Assembly: GCF_035938995.1 (NCBI RefSeq)
Contig: NZ_DASZGI010000147.1
Location: 1-64,000 of the forward strand
Origin: DASZGI01 sp035938995
GTDB lineage: Bacteria; Actinomycetota; Actinomycetes; Streptomycetales; Catenulisporaceae
Length of the DNA stretch: 64,000 bases
Direction: 5' to 3'
The notes under the pieces were generated by a model. That model had not been told where the DNA came from. It saw nothing but the letters and a program-made list of their open reading frames with translations, and made no database searches. The position numbers and the translations under genes were made by a program. Shown here one piece after another: positions 25,542 through 34,076 of the stretch; within the stretch, counting starts at the first letter, position 1; every line of letters starts with the position of its first letter.

Positions 25542-27830
25542 GTGGACACCGCTACACGCCCGGTGGCGGAGCGGTATCCGGCGTTCAAACGTCACCTGCG
25601 CGCGGCCGTCATCCCGGGCGAGGCAGCGTACCTGCTGTCGCCGTCCGGGGTGACGGCACTGCACGGCCGGCACATCCAGGTGCTCGCACCGCTGCTGGAC
25701 GGTCGGCGCACCCTCGCGGCGGTGGTCCGCGAGGCGGCGCCGGCCGTTCCGGCTCCGGACGTCGGCCGGATCCTCGGCTGCCTGGCGGAGGCCAACCTGA
25801 TCGCCCTGCGCGAGTCGGCCGTCTCCGAGCACGCCGATGCCGACGAGGCCTTCTGGGACCTGGCCGGGCTCGACGGCCCGCTGGCGGCCAGCAGCCTCTC
25901 GCGCACACCGGTTCTGCTGCTCGCGGTCGGCGGTGTGGGTACGGGGCAGGCCCGGGACGCGTGTCAGGCCTCAGGGCTGAGAGTGCTCGCCGGACCCGAC
26001 GACGCCGGCTCGGCCGCGTTCGCCCTCGTGCTCTGCGACGACTACCTCGCCCCGGAGCTCGCGGCCGTGGACGCGGCGCTCCGGGCGGCCGGCCGCTCCT
26101 GGCTGCTGGCCAAGCCGTGCGGCCCGGAGCCCTGGATAGGGCCGATCTTCCAGCCCGGCAGGGGGCCGTGCTGGTCGTGTCTGGCCGAGCGGTTGTCCGG
26201 GCACCGGCGGGCCGAGCTGTTCCTGCGGGACGCGCTCGGGCCGGACCATCCGGCGCGCCTTCCCGAAGCGTCGATCGCCGCGGCCAGGTCGGTCGCGACG
26301 CAGCTGGCGGTGCTCGAGACGGCGAAGTGGATGGCCGGGGTGCGCGGCGCGGAGCAGCAGACCGTGTACACCCTCGACACGCTGACCCTGCAGGGCCGGC
26401 GGCACGTCGTCACGCGCAGGCCGCAGTGCCCGCGGTGCGGGGATCCGAAGCTGATGGCCGACCAGGTGCTGCGGCCGGTCGTGGTGCGGTCGCGGGGCAA
26501 GGCGGCCGGCGGCGGCAACAACGACCGCGCGGTGCCCGCGGCGCGGATGCTGGAGAATCACCGTGCTCTGATCAGCCCGATCACCGGGATCGTGGCCGAA
26601 GTGCGCCGCGACCAGTACGCGCCCGACTTCGTGCACTGCTACGTGTCGGGGCCGAACCTGGCGATGCACGCGCAGTCGATGGAGCATCTGCGGGCGGGAC
26701 TGCGCAACCAGAGCGGGGGAAAGGGCGTGACCCAGGTCGACGCCGAGGTCTCGGCCCTGTGCGAGGCGGTGGAGCGTTACAGCGCCACCCGCCAAGGCGA
26801 CGAACCGGTCGTCGAAGGCAGCTACGAGGAACTGGGCGACAGCGCGATACACCCGGACAGCTGCCGCCTGTATCACGAGCGTCAGCTACAAGGCCGACGC
26901 CTCTGGAACGCCACGCACTCCCGCTTCCACTATGTTGCAGAGCGTTTCAACCCGAAGGCACGGCACGAGTGGACACCTGTGTGGTCGCTGACCTCGCAGA
27001 CGCAGCGAGTGCTGCCCACCGCGATGCTGTACTACAACCGGAGCCGGGCTGGCGCCACGACGGCGTTCACGGCCGACTCGAACGGGAACGCCGCCGGAAG
27101 CAGCCTGGAGGACGCCATCGTGCAGGGCTTCCTGGAGCTGGTCGAGCGGGATGCGGTCGCCCTGTGGTGGTACAACCGCACCCGCCAGCCGGCGATGGAC
27201 CTCGACGCCTTCGACGAGCCCTGGCTCACCGAGCTGCGCGACGGGTACGAGCGGGTCGGGCGCCAGATGTGGGCCCTCGACCTGACCTCGGATCTGGGCG
27301 TGCCGGTGGTCGCCGCGGTCTCCCGGCAGTCCGGCGCCGCCGGCGAGCAGATCATCTTCGGGTTCGGCGCGCATTTCGACCCGCGGATCGCCCTGCGCCG
27401 CGCGGTCACCGAGATGGGCCAGCTGCTCTCGACCGCGATAGGCTGCGCGGCGACCGAGCAGTCCCCGTTCGACCCGGATCTGCGCTCGTGGTGGCAGTCC
27501 GCGACGATCGAGCACGAGCCCTATCTCAGGCCGGATCCGGCCGAGCGGCCGCGCACCCCGGCGGACGCGCCGTACACCCCGAGCGCGAACCTGCGCGACG
27601 ACGTGTACGCCTGCACCTCACTGGCGCGGCGGCACGAAATGGACCTGCTGGTGCTCGACCAGACCAGGCCCGACATCGGCATCCCGGTGGTCCGGGTCGT
27701 CGTTCCCGGCCTTCGGCACTTCTGGGCCCGGTTCGCGCCGGGCCGCCTGTACGACGTCCCGGTGGCACTCGGCCGGCTGGCAAAGGCCACCCGGTACGAG
27801 AACCTCAATCCGATTCCGCTGTTCGTCTGA
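25542..27830 (+). CDS. fused azoline-forming cyclodehydratase (E1-like/YcaO, TOMM C-D fusion)
   Basis: This 762-residue enzyme should convert Cys/Ser/Thr of the precursor to azolines using ATP. Residues about 20-90 look like the small winged-helix leader-binding element (RRE). Residues 118-300 are a degenerate E1/ThiF-like domain with two zinc-type Cys pairs, CWSC (210-213) and CPRC (296-299). From about 340 is the YcaO domain. ATP/Mg motifs are SALCEAVERY (Glu408, Glu411) and SNGNAAGSSLEDA...ELVERD (Glu532, Glu535). It ends NPIPLFV, close to the Pro-rich tail (PxPxP) of azoline-forming YcaO proteins. GTG start three bases after the precursor stop. It is complete and probably active. Confidence 0.93.
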   Translation: MDTATRPVAERYPAFKRHLRAAVIPGEAAYLLSPSGVTALHGRHIQVLAPLLDGRRTLAAVVREAAPAVPAPDVGRILGCLAEANLIALRESAVSEHADADEAFWDLAGLDGPLAASSLSRTPVLLLAVGGVGTGQARDACQASGLRVLAGPDDAGSAAFALVLCDDYLAPELAAVDAALRAAGRSWLLAKPCGPEPWIGPIFQPGRGPCWSCLAERLSGHRRAELFLRDALGPDHPARLPEASIAAARSVATQLAVLETAKWMAGVRGAEQQTVYTLDTLTLQGRRHVVTRRPQCPRCGDPKLMADQVLRPVVVRSRGKAAGGGNNDRAVPAARMLENHRALISPITGIVAEVRRDQYAPDFVHCYVSGPNLAMHAQSMEHLRAGLRNQSGGKGVTQVDAEVSALCEAVERYSATRQGDEPVVEGSYEELGDSAIHPDSCRLYHERQLQGRRLWNATHSRFHYVAERFNPKARHEWTPVWSLTSQTQRVLPTAMLYYNRSRAGATTAFTADSNGNAAGSSLEDAIVQGFLELVERDAVALWWYNRTRQPAMDLDAFDEPWLTELRDGYERVGRQMWALDLTSDLGVPVVAAVSRQSGAAGEQIIFGFGAHFDPRIALRRAVTEMGQLLSTAIGCAATEQSPFDPDLRSWWQSATIEHEPYLRPDPAERPRTPADAPYTPSANLRDDVYACTSLARRHEMDLLVLDQTRPDIGIPVVRVVVPGLRHFWARFAPGRLYDVPVALGRLAKATRYENLNPIPLFV

Positions 27831-27845
27831 AGCGGGACAACGCGC

Positions 27846-29435
27846 ATGAACCAGACAGAGACCAGCTCCCGATATCTCCCGCAGGGCTCGACCGAACTGT
27901 GGTCCCTGCGGGAGGACGTGTTGATGGAGTCCGACGCGGCCGACGACTCGGTCGTGCTGTGCGGCCGCTGGGGAAGCCTGGTCGTGCGCAATCCGGGCGA
28001 GCCGGTCCGCAAGCTGCTGTACCGGATGCAGCTCGGACCGGTTTCGCTGGACAACGTGCTCGCCGGGGCGGACGGCACCGAGCGGGCGGGAATCGCCGCC
28101 CGGCGCGCCCGCCTGCTGGTCGCGCTCGAGCGGCTCCAACCGCTCATCGTGCGGTCCGTGGCGGCCCGCGGGACCGAGCACCCGCTGATGTCGATGGTCC
28201 CGATCGCCCGGTGGGCCAGGTTCCAGACCCAGGCCGTCGCGCTCGACCTGCCGGTGCGGCTGTCCGCCTATGCCGCACTGCGCAGCGACGGCGCCGACAC
28301 GGTTGTCGAGTCGCCGCTGTCGCTGCACCGCGTGGTGCTGCACCGCGTCGAGGCGGCGTGGATCGTCGCCACACTCGCCCGGCCGTGCACCCCCCGGGAA
28401 GCGGCACGCATCCTGCCACTGCCCGGCGGTCTGGTGCAGGACGTGATCGCGTATCTCGTCGCCGCCGGCATCGTGGTGCAGGGCGACGTGGAACCCGAGG
28501 CGGGCCGAACGGTGTTCGCCGAGGACGAAGACCCCGCGCTGCGCGGCTGGACGGCGGTCGACCTCGCCTTCCACGCGCACAGCACGCAAGGGCGGCACGA
28601 CGGCGACTTCGGCGCCACGTATCCGTTCGGCGCCGGGTCCGGCCCGGAGCCGGTGGTGAAGCAGTGGCCGCCGAACGCGGTGCGCCATCGGCTGCACCAG
28701 CCCCGGCTGGCCGAAGTGATCGCGGCCGACCCCCCGTTCACGGCCGTCCTGGAGTCGCGCCGGTCCGCCCGCACCTTCGGCTCGGACGGATTCACCGCGC
28801 GGGAGCTGGGCGAGCTGCTCTTCCGGACCGCCCGGACCAGGGCGACGCGGGAGAGGTCGGACGGGGACGCGCACCACGCACCCCTGGCCGACCGGCCCTA
28901 CCCGGGCGGCGGAGCGCTGCACGAGCTCGAGTTCTACCTTGCCGTGCACGACTGCCCCGGCATCGAGCGCGGCGTATACGCGTACGACTCCGCCGCGCAC
29001 GAACTGGTCGAGGTATGTATGAGCCCTGATGCCGTGGACTCGCTCGCCGCCCAGGCGCGGTACGCCGCGGGGCTCGACGGGCCGCCGCCGGTGCTGATCC
29101 TGATGACCGCGCGGTTCCGGCGGATCTCGTGGAAGTACACAGGACTGAGTTACGCGCTCATCCTCAAGGACGTGGGCGTGGCGATGCAGACGCTGTACCT
29201 GGTCGGCACCGCGATGGGACTGGCGACCTGCGCGATCGGCGGCAGCGAGATCGACGAGTCCTCGCGCATCCTCGGCCTCGACTGGCTGGTCGAGTCGAGC
29301 GTCGGCCTCTTCATGGTCGGAGCACCCGCGGCCGACCGCCTGACCGGCGGCGAAAGCCGCCCGCGCGACCGGCTCGACGTTCCGGACGGGCCCACGCCCG
29401 AAATCCAGACGTATACCCGCCGCTACGAAAAGTAA
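27846..29435 (+). CDS. SagB/McbC-type FMN-dependent azoline dehydrogenase
   Basis: The protein has 529 residues. The N-terminal part (1-290) is the helper region usual in long SagB proteins. The C-terminal part (about 300-510) is a nitroreductase fold with RRSARTFGSDGFTARELGELL, PYPGGGALHELEFYL and KYTGLSYALILKDVGV. It should oxidise azolines made by the YcaO protein to thiazoles or oxazoles, so the mature peptide is expected to hold aromatic azoles. It lies 15 bases after the YcaO gene in the same operon. No separate leader peptidase or transporter gene follows, which leaves cleavage and export unexplained. Confidence 0.9.
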   Translation: MNQTETSSRYLPQGSTELWSLREDVLMESDAADDSVVLCGRWGSLVVRNPGEPVRKLLYRMQLGPVSLDNVLAGADGTERAGIAARRARLLVALERLQPLIVRSVAARGTEHPLMSMVPIARWARFQTQAVALDLPVRLSAYAALRSDGADTVVESPLSLHRVVLHRVEAAWIVATLARPCTPREAARILPLPGGLVQDVIAYLVAAGIVVQGDVEPEAGRTVFAEDEDPALRGWTAVDLAFHAHSTQGRHDGDFGATYPFGAGSGPEPVVKQWPPNAVRHRLHQPRLAEVIAADPPFTAVLESRRSARTFGSDGFTARELGELLFRTARTRATRERSDGDAHHAPLADRPYPGGGALHELEFYLAVHDCPGIERGVYAYDSAAHELVEVCMSPDAVDSLAAQARYAAGLDGPPPVLILMTARFRRISWKYTGLSYALILKDVGVAMQTLYLVGTAMGLATCAIGGSEIDESSRILGLDWLVESSVGLFMVGAPAADRLTGGESRPRDRLDVPDGPTPEIQTYTRRYEK

Positions 29436-29507
29436 GCGCTCCCCTTGCTCGCGAGCGCAAATCCAACCATAGTTCGAGTGCGAGCTCATTGCCCGGGGAG
29501 GAGCGGC

Positions 29508-30770
29508 ATGAGAGCCGAGGCGATCGTCGATACGGGGGGTCTGCCCGCCGGCGCGAAGTCAGCGGGGACCTCCCCGGTGAGCGTCGTGCGCGCGAAACCG
29601 GCGCGGACCAGAGAGCCGGATGAGACTGTGCGGCCGGTCGAGCAGGAGCGGGACGTACCGCCCCCTCGCATGGCGCGGCGCATCCTTCTGGTGATTTTGG
29701 CCTCGTATCTGTTCATCGGGTTCCTGGACATCCCGGTGGACAATCCGGGGCGCGGTTCGCAGGCCGGCGCGCTGCTGTGCATGCTGGCCGCCGCCGGGCT
29801 CCAAGTGCTCCACGTCAGTCAGGGCGCGCGGTTGTGGTCGGCCCGCCGCAGGACGCTGAGCCTGAGCGCGCAGACCGTGCTGACGTACCTGCCCTATTTC
29901 GTGTTCCACTTCCAGTGGGGCGGCATGGCGGGTTTCCTGGCCGGCTCGTTCCTGCTGCTGGTCCCGCGGCCGCGGGCCTGGCTGCTGTTCGGCGCCGCGC
30001 TCTCGACCATGCTGGTCTTCGGGGTGGTGCACCACGTGGGTGTGATGTGGACCGCTTACTACGTGGTCTCCACGATGCTGCTCGGCCTGGTCATGTTCGG
30101 CATGACCCGGCTGGTCGGGCTGGTCGACGAGGTGCACAGGGCACGCAGCGAGCTGGCCCGGATGGCGGTCACCCAGGAGCGGCTGCGGTTCGCCCGGGAC
30201 CTGCACGACCTGCTCGGTTACAGCCTCTCCTCGATCACGCTGAAGACCGAGCTGGCCTACCGGCTGGTCGAGACGAATCCGGCGCGCGCCCGCGAGGAGC
30301 TGGCCTCGGTCCTCGAGGTCTCCCGGCAGGCGCTGGCCGACGTTCGCGTGGTGGCCAGCAGCTACCGCTCCGGGCTGCGGCTGGCCGACGAGGCGGAAAT
30401 GGTCCGCTCGATGCTGGTCGCGGCCGACGTCGACGTGCGGGTCGAGATCTCCTGCGGCAACCTCTCCCACCAGCTGGACATGGTCCTGGCCACGGTGCTG
30501 CGCGAGGGCGTCACCAACGTGCTGCGCCACAGCAAGGCGCAGACCTGCCTGATCAACTGCCGCCAGGCGAACGGCGCGGTCGTGCTCGAACTGGTCAACG
30601 ACGGGGTGCCCGAGCAGCCCGACGAGCCGACCGAGTACTCGGGCAGCGGCCTGGGAAACCTCGCGATCCGGCTGGCCGCCGTCGGCGGCACGCTGACCGC
30701 CGAAGCGGAGCCGGAGGGCTGGTTCCGCCTCATCGCGCACGCGCCGCTGGGCCGCGGCGCGGCGGCCTGA
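29508..30770 (+). CDS. sensor histidine kinase (NarL/DesK-type, HisKA_3)
   Basis: The 420-residue protein starts at an ATG with GGGGAGGAG upstream; an earlier in-frame start at 29445 has none. After a cytoplasmic N-terminus come about five hydrophobic helices (residues 57-205) with almost no extracellular loops, so it may sense a membrane or lipid signal. The phosphoacceptor is His233 in RDLHDLLGYSLSS. An ATPase domain has the N-box-like LREGVTNVLRHS and GSGLGN. It is 72 bases downstream of the dehydrogenase and followed by its response regulator, so it probably controls or reports on the RiPP/lipid product. Confidence 0.92.
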   Translation: MRAEAIVDTGGLPAGAKSAGTSPVSVVRAKPARTREPDETVRPVEQERDVPPPRMARRILLVILASYLFIGFLDIPVDNPGRGSQAGALLCMLAAAGLQVLHVSQGARLWSARRRTLSLSAQTVLTYLPYFVFHFQWGGMAGFLAGSFLLLVPRPRAWLLFGAALSTMLVFGVVHHVGVMWTAYYVVSTMLLGLVMFGMTRLVGLVDEVHRARSELARMAVTQERLRFARDLHDLLGYSLSSITLKTELAYRLVETNPARAREELASVLEVSRQALADVRVVASSYRSGLRLADEAEMVRSMLVAADVDVRVEISCGNLSHQLDMVLATVLREGVTNVLRHSKAQTCLINCRQANGAVVLELVNDGVPEQPDEPTEYSGSGLGNLAIRLAAVGGTLTAEAEPEGWFRLIAHAPLGRGAAA

Positions 30771-30937
30771 TCCGCCGCGCCGTGCGGACCGATCCGTTAC
30801 GCGCGATCGAATTCCCGGGCTCTCCGGGTTGGCCGGGTTCTGCCGCGTCACCGCGTACAAGTCATCAAACGACTACTCTTGGGTCACACGAGTCCCGGAT
30901 CGCAATGGGGCAGGCAAGCGGGAAAGGCGAGGCCGCC

Positions 30938-31552
30938 GTGATCCAGCTCAAGATCCTGCTCGCCGAAGACGTGAACATGGTCCGCGGCGCTCTCAAAGCG
31001 CTGCTCGACCTGGAACTCGACCTGGAAGTGGTCGCGGACGTCGACTCCGGCGACGAGATCGTGCCCGCCGCGCTGCGCTGCCTGCCCGACGTCGCGGTCA
31101 TCGACATCGATCTTCCCGGCATCGACGGGCTGACGGCGGCCGCGCGGCTGCACGAGAAGCTTCCGGCGTGCAAGACGCTGATCCTGACCAGCCTCGGCCG
31201 CCCCGGCACGCTGCGCCGTGCGCTGAGTGCGCACGTGGCGGGCTTCATCCTCAAGGACGCCCCGCCCGACAAGCTCGCCGAGGCGGTGCGCAACGTGGCC
31301 GCCGGCCGCCGGGTGATCGACCCGCAGCTGGCGCTCGCGGCGTGGGACGTGCGGGAGAACCCGCTGACCGAGCGCGAGTGCGAGGTACTGCGGCTGGCCG
31401 CGCACGGCGCCGATCCGGAGGAGATCGCCGGCCAGCTCTACCTCTCGCTGGGCACCGTGCGCAACTACCTGACCGCGGCGGTGACCAAGCTCAACGCTCG
31501 CAATCGGGTCGACGCCATCCGGATCGCCCAGGACGCCGGCTGGATCCCCTAA
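30938..31552 (+). CDS. LuxR/NarL-type response regulator
   Basis: This 204-residue regulator has a receiver domain (1-120) with phosphoacceptor Asp56 in VIDIDLPGIDG and the conserved Lys in FILKDAP. A LuxR-type helix-turn-helix (about 140-200) carries LTERECEVLRLAAHG and LSLGTVRNYL. I chose the GTG at 30938 because receiver domains start with this segment and GGCGAGG lies upstream; an ATG at 30905 would add 11 residues with no good site. It is the partner of the kinase upstream. Confidence 0.92.
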   Translation: MIQLKILLAEDVNMVRGALKALLDLELDLEVVADVDSGDEIVPAALRCLPDVAVIDIDLPGIDGLTAAARLHEKLPACKTLILTSLGRPGTLRRALSAHVAGFILKDAPPDKLAEAVRNVAAGRRVIDPQLALAAWDVRENPLTERECEVLRLAAHGADPEEIAGQLYLSLGTVRNYLTAAVTKLNARNRVDAIRIAQDAGWIP

Positions 31553-31585
31553 ACCTTCTTGGCTTCCCGCCACGGCGGCGGCGAA

Positions 31586-31624
31586 AGATCGCGCGGCGGG
31601 GCGCCTTTCCCCGTCGTGCGATCT
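31586..31624. terminator. bidirectional hairpin terminator
   Basis: Arms of 16 bases (agatcgcgcggcgggg and ccccgtcgtgcgatct, pairing with two G-U wobbles) surround a seven-base loop. It lies between the converging response regulator and phosphopantetheinyl transferase genes and so can stop both. Confidence 0.75.
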
Positions 31625-31684
31625 ACAGCCGCCATGAAGACGCAGCGAGGTGCGAAGAGAACACAGACACGAGAACAGACACCG

Positions 31685-32536
31685 CTACACGGCGTCGGCC
31701 AGGCCTATGAGGGCGGAGAGCAGGCCGTCGTCGAGCATCGTACGCGCGGCGACGTCCGACGTCTCACCGAACCCTGAGTCGCACAGCGCCACGCTGACCG
31801 TGTAGCGCCGCTCGACGACGCAGGTGCCGAAGCTCCACTCCTCGCCGGTCCCGGGCGAGCCGTCCGGGCGCAGCACTTGCGCCCGGGGGTCGCTGAGCCG
31901 GAAGCCGAACTCGGTGAACCGGAACCGCAGCCCCTGCCCGATCGCCTTGCTGTACGCCTCTTTGAGCGTCCACAGCCGCACGAGCGCGCCGTTGCGCCGG
32001 TGCTCCGCCATCGCCTCCAGCATGGCCAGCTCGTAGGGGGTGCAGGCCTGCGATTCGGTGCCAAGGCCGACCATCTGGCGGTCCGCCAGCTCCACGTCCA
32101 CGCCGATCCGCCCCCGCCGGGAGACCCCGACCGTCATGATCTCGTCGGTGTGGCTGAGGCTGATGTCGATCTGGTCGCAGCCGCGCAGGTACGGCCGGCC
32201 GCCGGGGCGGTAGGCGAGCTCGATGAGTTCGGGCTTGCTTTCGAGCACGGCCGCCGCGGTGTGCTTGAGCATCAGCCGCGAGGCGACGAACCGGGTTCTG
32301 ACCTTGGCGTGCGCCATCCGCTGATAGCGGCCCCAGTCGTGCCCGATCAGCGGTTGAAGCCGCGGGTCGTCGGGGTCGTCGGGCAGCCAGTCGCCGAGCC
32401 TGCCGTAGACCACCGCGGCGCCGGCCCGGGCCAGCGCCGCGCGCACGTCGTCCCAGGGGCCGTCGGGGCCGGGGACCAGGATGGGCCGTCCGAGCGAGGG
32501 GGTGCCGGGGACCATCGTCGAGGTCGGGCCGGCCAT
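31685..32536 (-). CDS. 4'-phosphopantetheinyl transferase, Sfp type (copy 2)
   Basis: The 283-residue protein has the same motif set as the copy at 7680: GGRPYLRG, DISLSHTDE, IGVDVE and WTLKEAYSKAIGQG. The two are plainly paralogues along their whole length. It shares one base (TGATG) with the stop of the AT-ACP gene, so it is coupled to the second lipid cassette. It probably activates ACP 2 and the ACP domain of the AT-ACP protein. Confidence 0.94.
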   Translation of the reverse strand: MAGPTSTMVPGTPSLGRPILVPGPDGPWDDVRAALARAGAAVVYGRLGDWLPDDPDDPRLQPLIGHDWGRYQRMAHAKVRTRFVASRLMLKHTAAAVLESKPELIELAYRPGGRPYLRGCDQIDISLSHTDEIMTVGVSRRGRIGVDVELADRQMVGLGTESQACTPYELAMLEAMAEHRRNGALVRLWTLKEAYSKAIGQGLRFRFTEFGFRLSDPRAQVLRPDGSPGTGEEWSFGTCVVERRYTVSVALCDSGFGETSDVAARTMLDDGLLSALIGLADAV

Positions 32537-33771
32537 CAGACGGCAGACATGGTGTCAAGCTGCGTACGCAGATAGTCGACGAGGGTGCCGGGGGTGCGCA
32601 GGCTGCCGAGCATGTCGGGCATCGAGAGCGGCCCGAGCTCCGGCAGCCGCTGCTCGAGCTGGAACTTGAGCCGCAGGAACATCACCGAGTCGAAGCCGAG
32701 GTCTCCGTGCAGCGCCTGGTCGAGGCCCGCCTCGACCGACGGGTCGTCGACGATCTCGGTGACCGCGTCGAGCACGGCGCGGGTGATCCGGTCCTCGGCC
32801 GCGCGCTCGGGCGCGAGCTTGCACACCAGCTCGTTGAACGCGGCGTCGCCGGTGTCCTCGGTGCGGCACACGGCCATGCAGTCGGGACCGTCCGGGCCGA
32901 CGATCTTCTTGAGCAGGCCGGTCAGCGTCTGCTTGGGCCCGACCTCGAGCAGCACGTCGGGGCGCTGCCGGGAGAGCAGGTTCTCGATCGCCGGGGCGAA
33001 CCGCACGGGCGCGGTGACCTGCTCCACCCAGTACGCGGCGCCGAGGGCCTCGCCGCTCAGCTTCCGGCCGCGCACGGTCGAGTAGTACGGCAGGCGGGGC
33101 ACCGCGGAGGGCACGCGCTCCAGGACGCGCGCGAAACGCCTCAACATCGGCCGCATCAGCGGCGAGTGGAACGCATGGGAGACCTGGAGCGACCGGGCCG
33201 CGACCTTTCGCGCGGCCAAGGCCTGCCGAACGCGGTCGAGACCGAGCAAGTCGCCGGCGAGCGTGATGGACTGCGGGCCGTTGTAGGCCGCGACGACGAC
33301 GGCTTCCTCGGCCGCCAGCAGCTCGGCGACGTCCTCCGCGTCGGCCCGCACCGCCATCATGCCGCCGCCGGCCGGCAGGTACTGCATGAACGCCCCGCGC
33401 ACGGCGACCAGCAGCGCGGCGTCCTCCAGGCTCAGCGCTCCGGCGGTGACGGCGGCGGCGAACTCCCCGATGCTGTGGCCCACCACCGCGGCCGGGCGCA
33501 CGCCGTGCTCGATGAGGGTGGTGGCCAGCGCGTATTCGACGGCGAACACTCCCGGCTGGGTGAAGCCGGTCTGGTGGATCCGCTCGTCCCCGCCGACGAT
33601 CAGGTCGATGATCGACGTTCCCGTGTACGGGCGCAGCGCGTCGGCCGCGGCCTCCAGGTGCGTCCGGTACCTGGCGTGGTCGAGGTAGAGGCGCGCGGTC
33701 ATCCCCGGGTACTGCGACCCCTGGCCGCTGAACGCGAAGACGACCCCTGCCACGGGTGGGCTCTGGGTCAT
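32536..33771 (-). CDS. AT-ACP didomain protein without ketosynthase
   Basis: The protein has 411 residues. The AT begins at the first residues (FAFSGQGSQYPGM at 12-24), has Ser100 in GHSIGE and SHAFH (His202), a malonyl signature. The ACP (about 330-405) has Ser362 in LGFDSV. The start overlaps the ACP 2 stop by ATGA, so no missing KS lies upstream. It looks like the AT-ACP portion of the KS-AT-ACP synthase of the other cassette. It may supply malonyl-ACP in trans to the KS at 9661 or to the KAS III homologue. Confidence 0.92.
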   Translation of the reverse strand: MTQSPPVAGVVFAFSGQGSQYPGMTARLYLDHARYRTHLEAAADALRPYTGTSIIDLIVGGDERIHQTGFTQPGVFAVEYALATTLIEHGVRPAAVVGHSIGEFAAAVTAGALSLEDAALLVAVRGAFMQYLPAGGGMMAVRADAEDVAELLAAEEAVVVAAYNGPQSITLAGDLLGLDRVRQALAARKVAARSLQVSHAFHSPLMRPMLRRFARVLERVPSAVPRLPYYSTVRGRKLSGEALGAAYWVEQVTAPVRFAPAIENLLSRQRPDVLLEVGPKQTLTGLLKKIVGPDGPDCMAVCRTEDTGDAAFNELVCKLAPERAAEDRITRAVLDAVTEIVDDPSVEAGLDQALHGDLGFDSVMFLRLKFQLEQRLPELGPLSMPDMLGSLRTPGTLVDYLRTQLDTMSAV

Positions 33772-34076
33772 TTCCCGCTCCGTTCGCGTGCGGTCCGCGC
33801 CGGGCTCGCGTCGAATCGGCCGGCCAGGTGCTTGGCCAGGGAGTCGAGGGTCGGATACTCGAGCACCACGGTCGGGTCGACCAGCAGCTCGAATTCGTCC
33901 TCGATGTCGCCGTACAGATTGAGTGCCGCCAGCGAGTCCAGCCCGTATTCGGCCAGCGACGCGGACGGGTCGATGGCGGTGCGGCCCAGATAGCGGCCGA
34001 GCCGGGGTTCCAGCCACTCGAGCAGCGCCGCCTCGCGCTGCTCAGCCGGCAAGGCGGCATAAGGATGCGGATTCAC
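33768..34076 (-). CDS. free acyl carrier protein (ACP 2)
   Basis: This 102-residue carrier protein has Ser48 in EYGLDSLAAL and the helix YGDIEDEFELLVDPT, closely like ACP 1. The GTG start at 34076 has GGAGGG upstream and overlaps the FAAL2 stop (GTGA); its own stop overlaps the AT-ACP start (ATGA). It is most likely the direct acceptor of the acyl chain activated by FAAL2. Confidence 0.93.
   Translation of the reverse strand: MNPHPYAALPAEQREAALLEWLEPRLGRYLGRTAIDPSASLAEYGLDSLAALNLYGDIEDEFELLVDPTVVLEYPTLDSLAKHLAGRFDASPARTARERSGK

Noticed and set aside
25151..29029. 1292-codon plus-strand frame overlapping the precursor, YcaO and dehydrogenase genes
   Set aside because: Shifted-frame shadow; the true frames have ribosome sites, correct spacing and full motifs.
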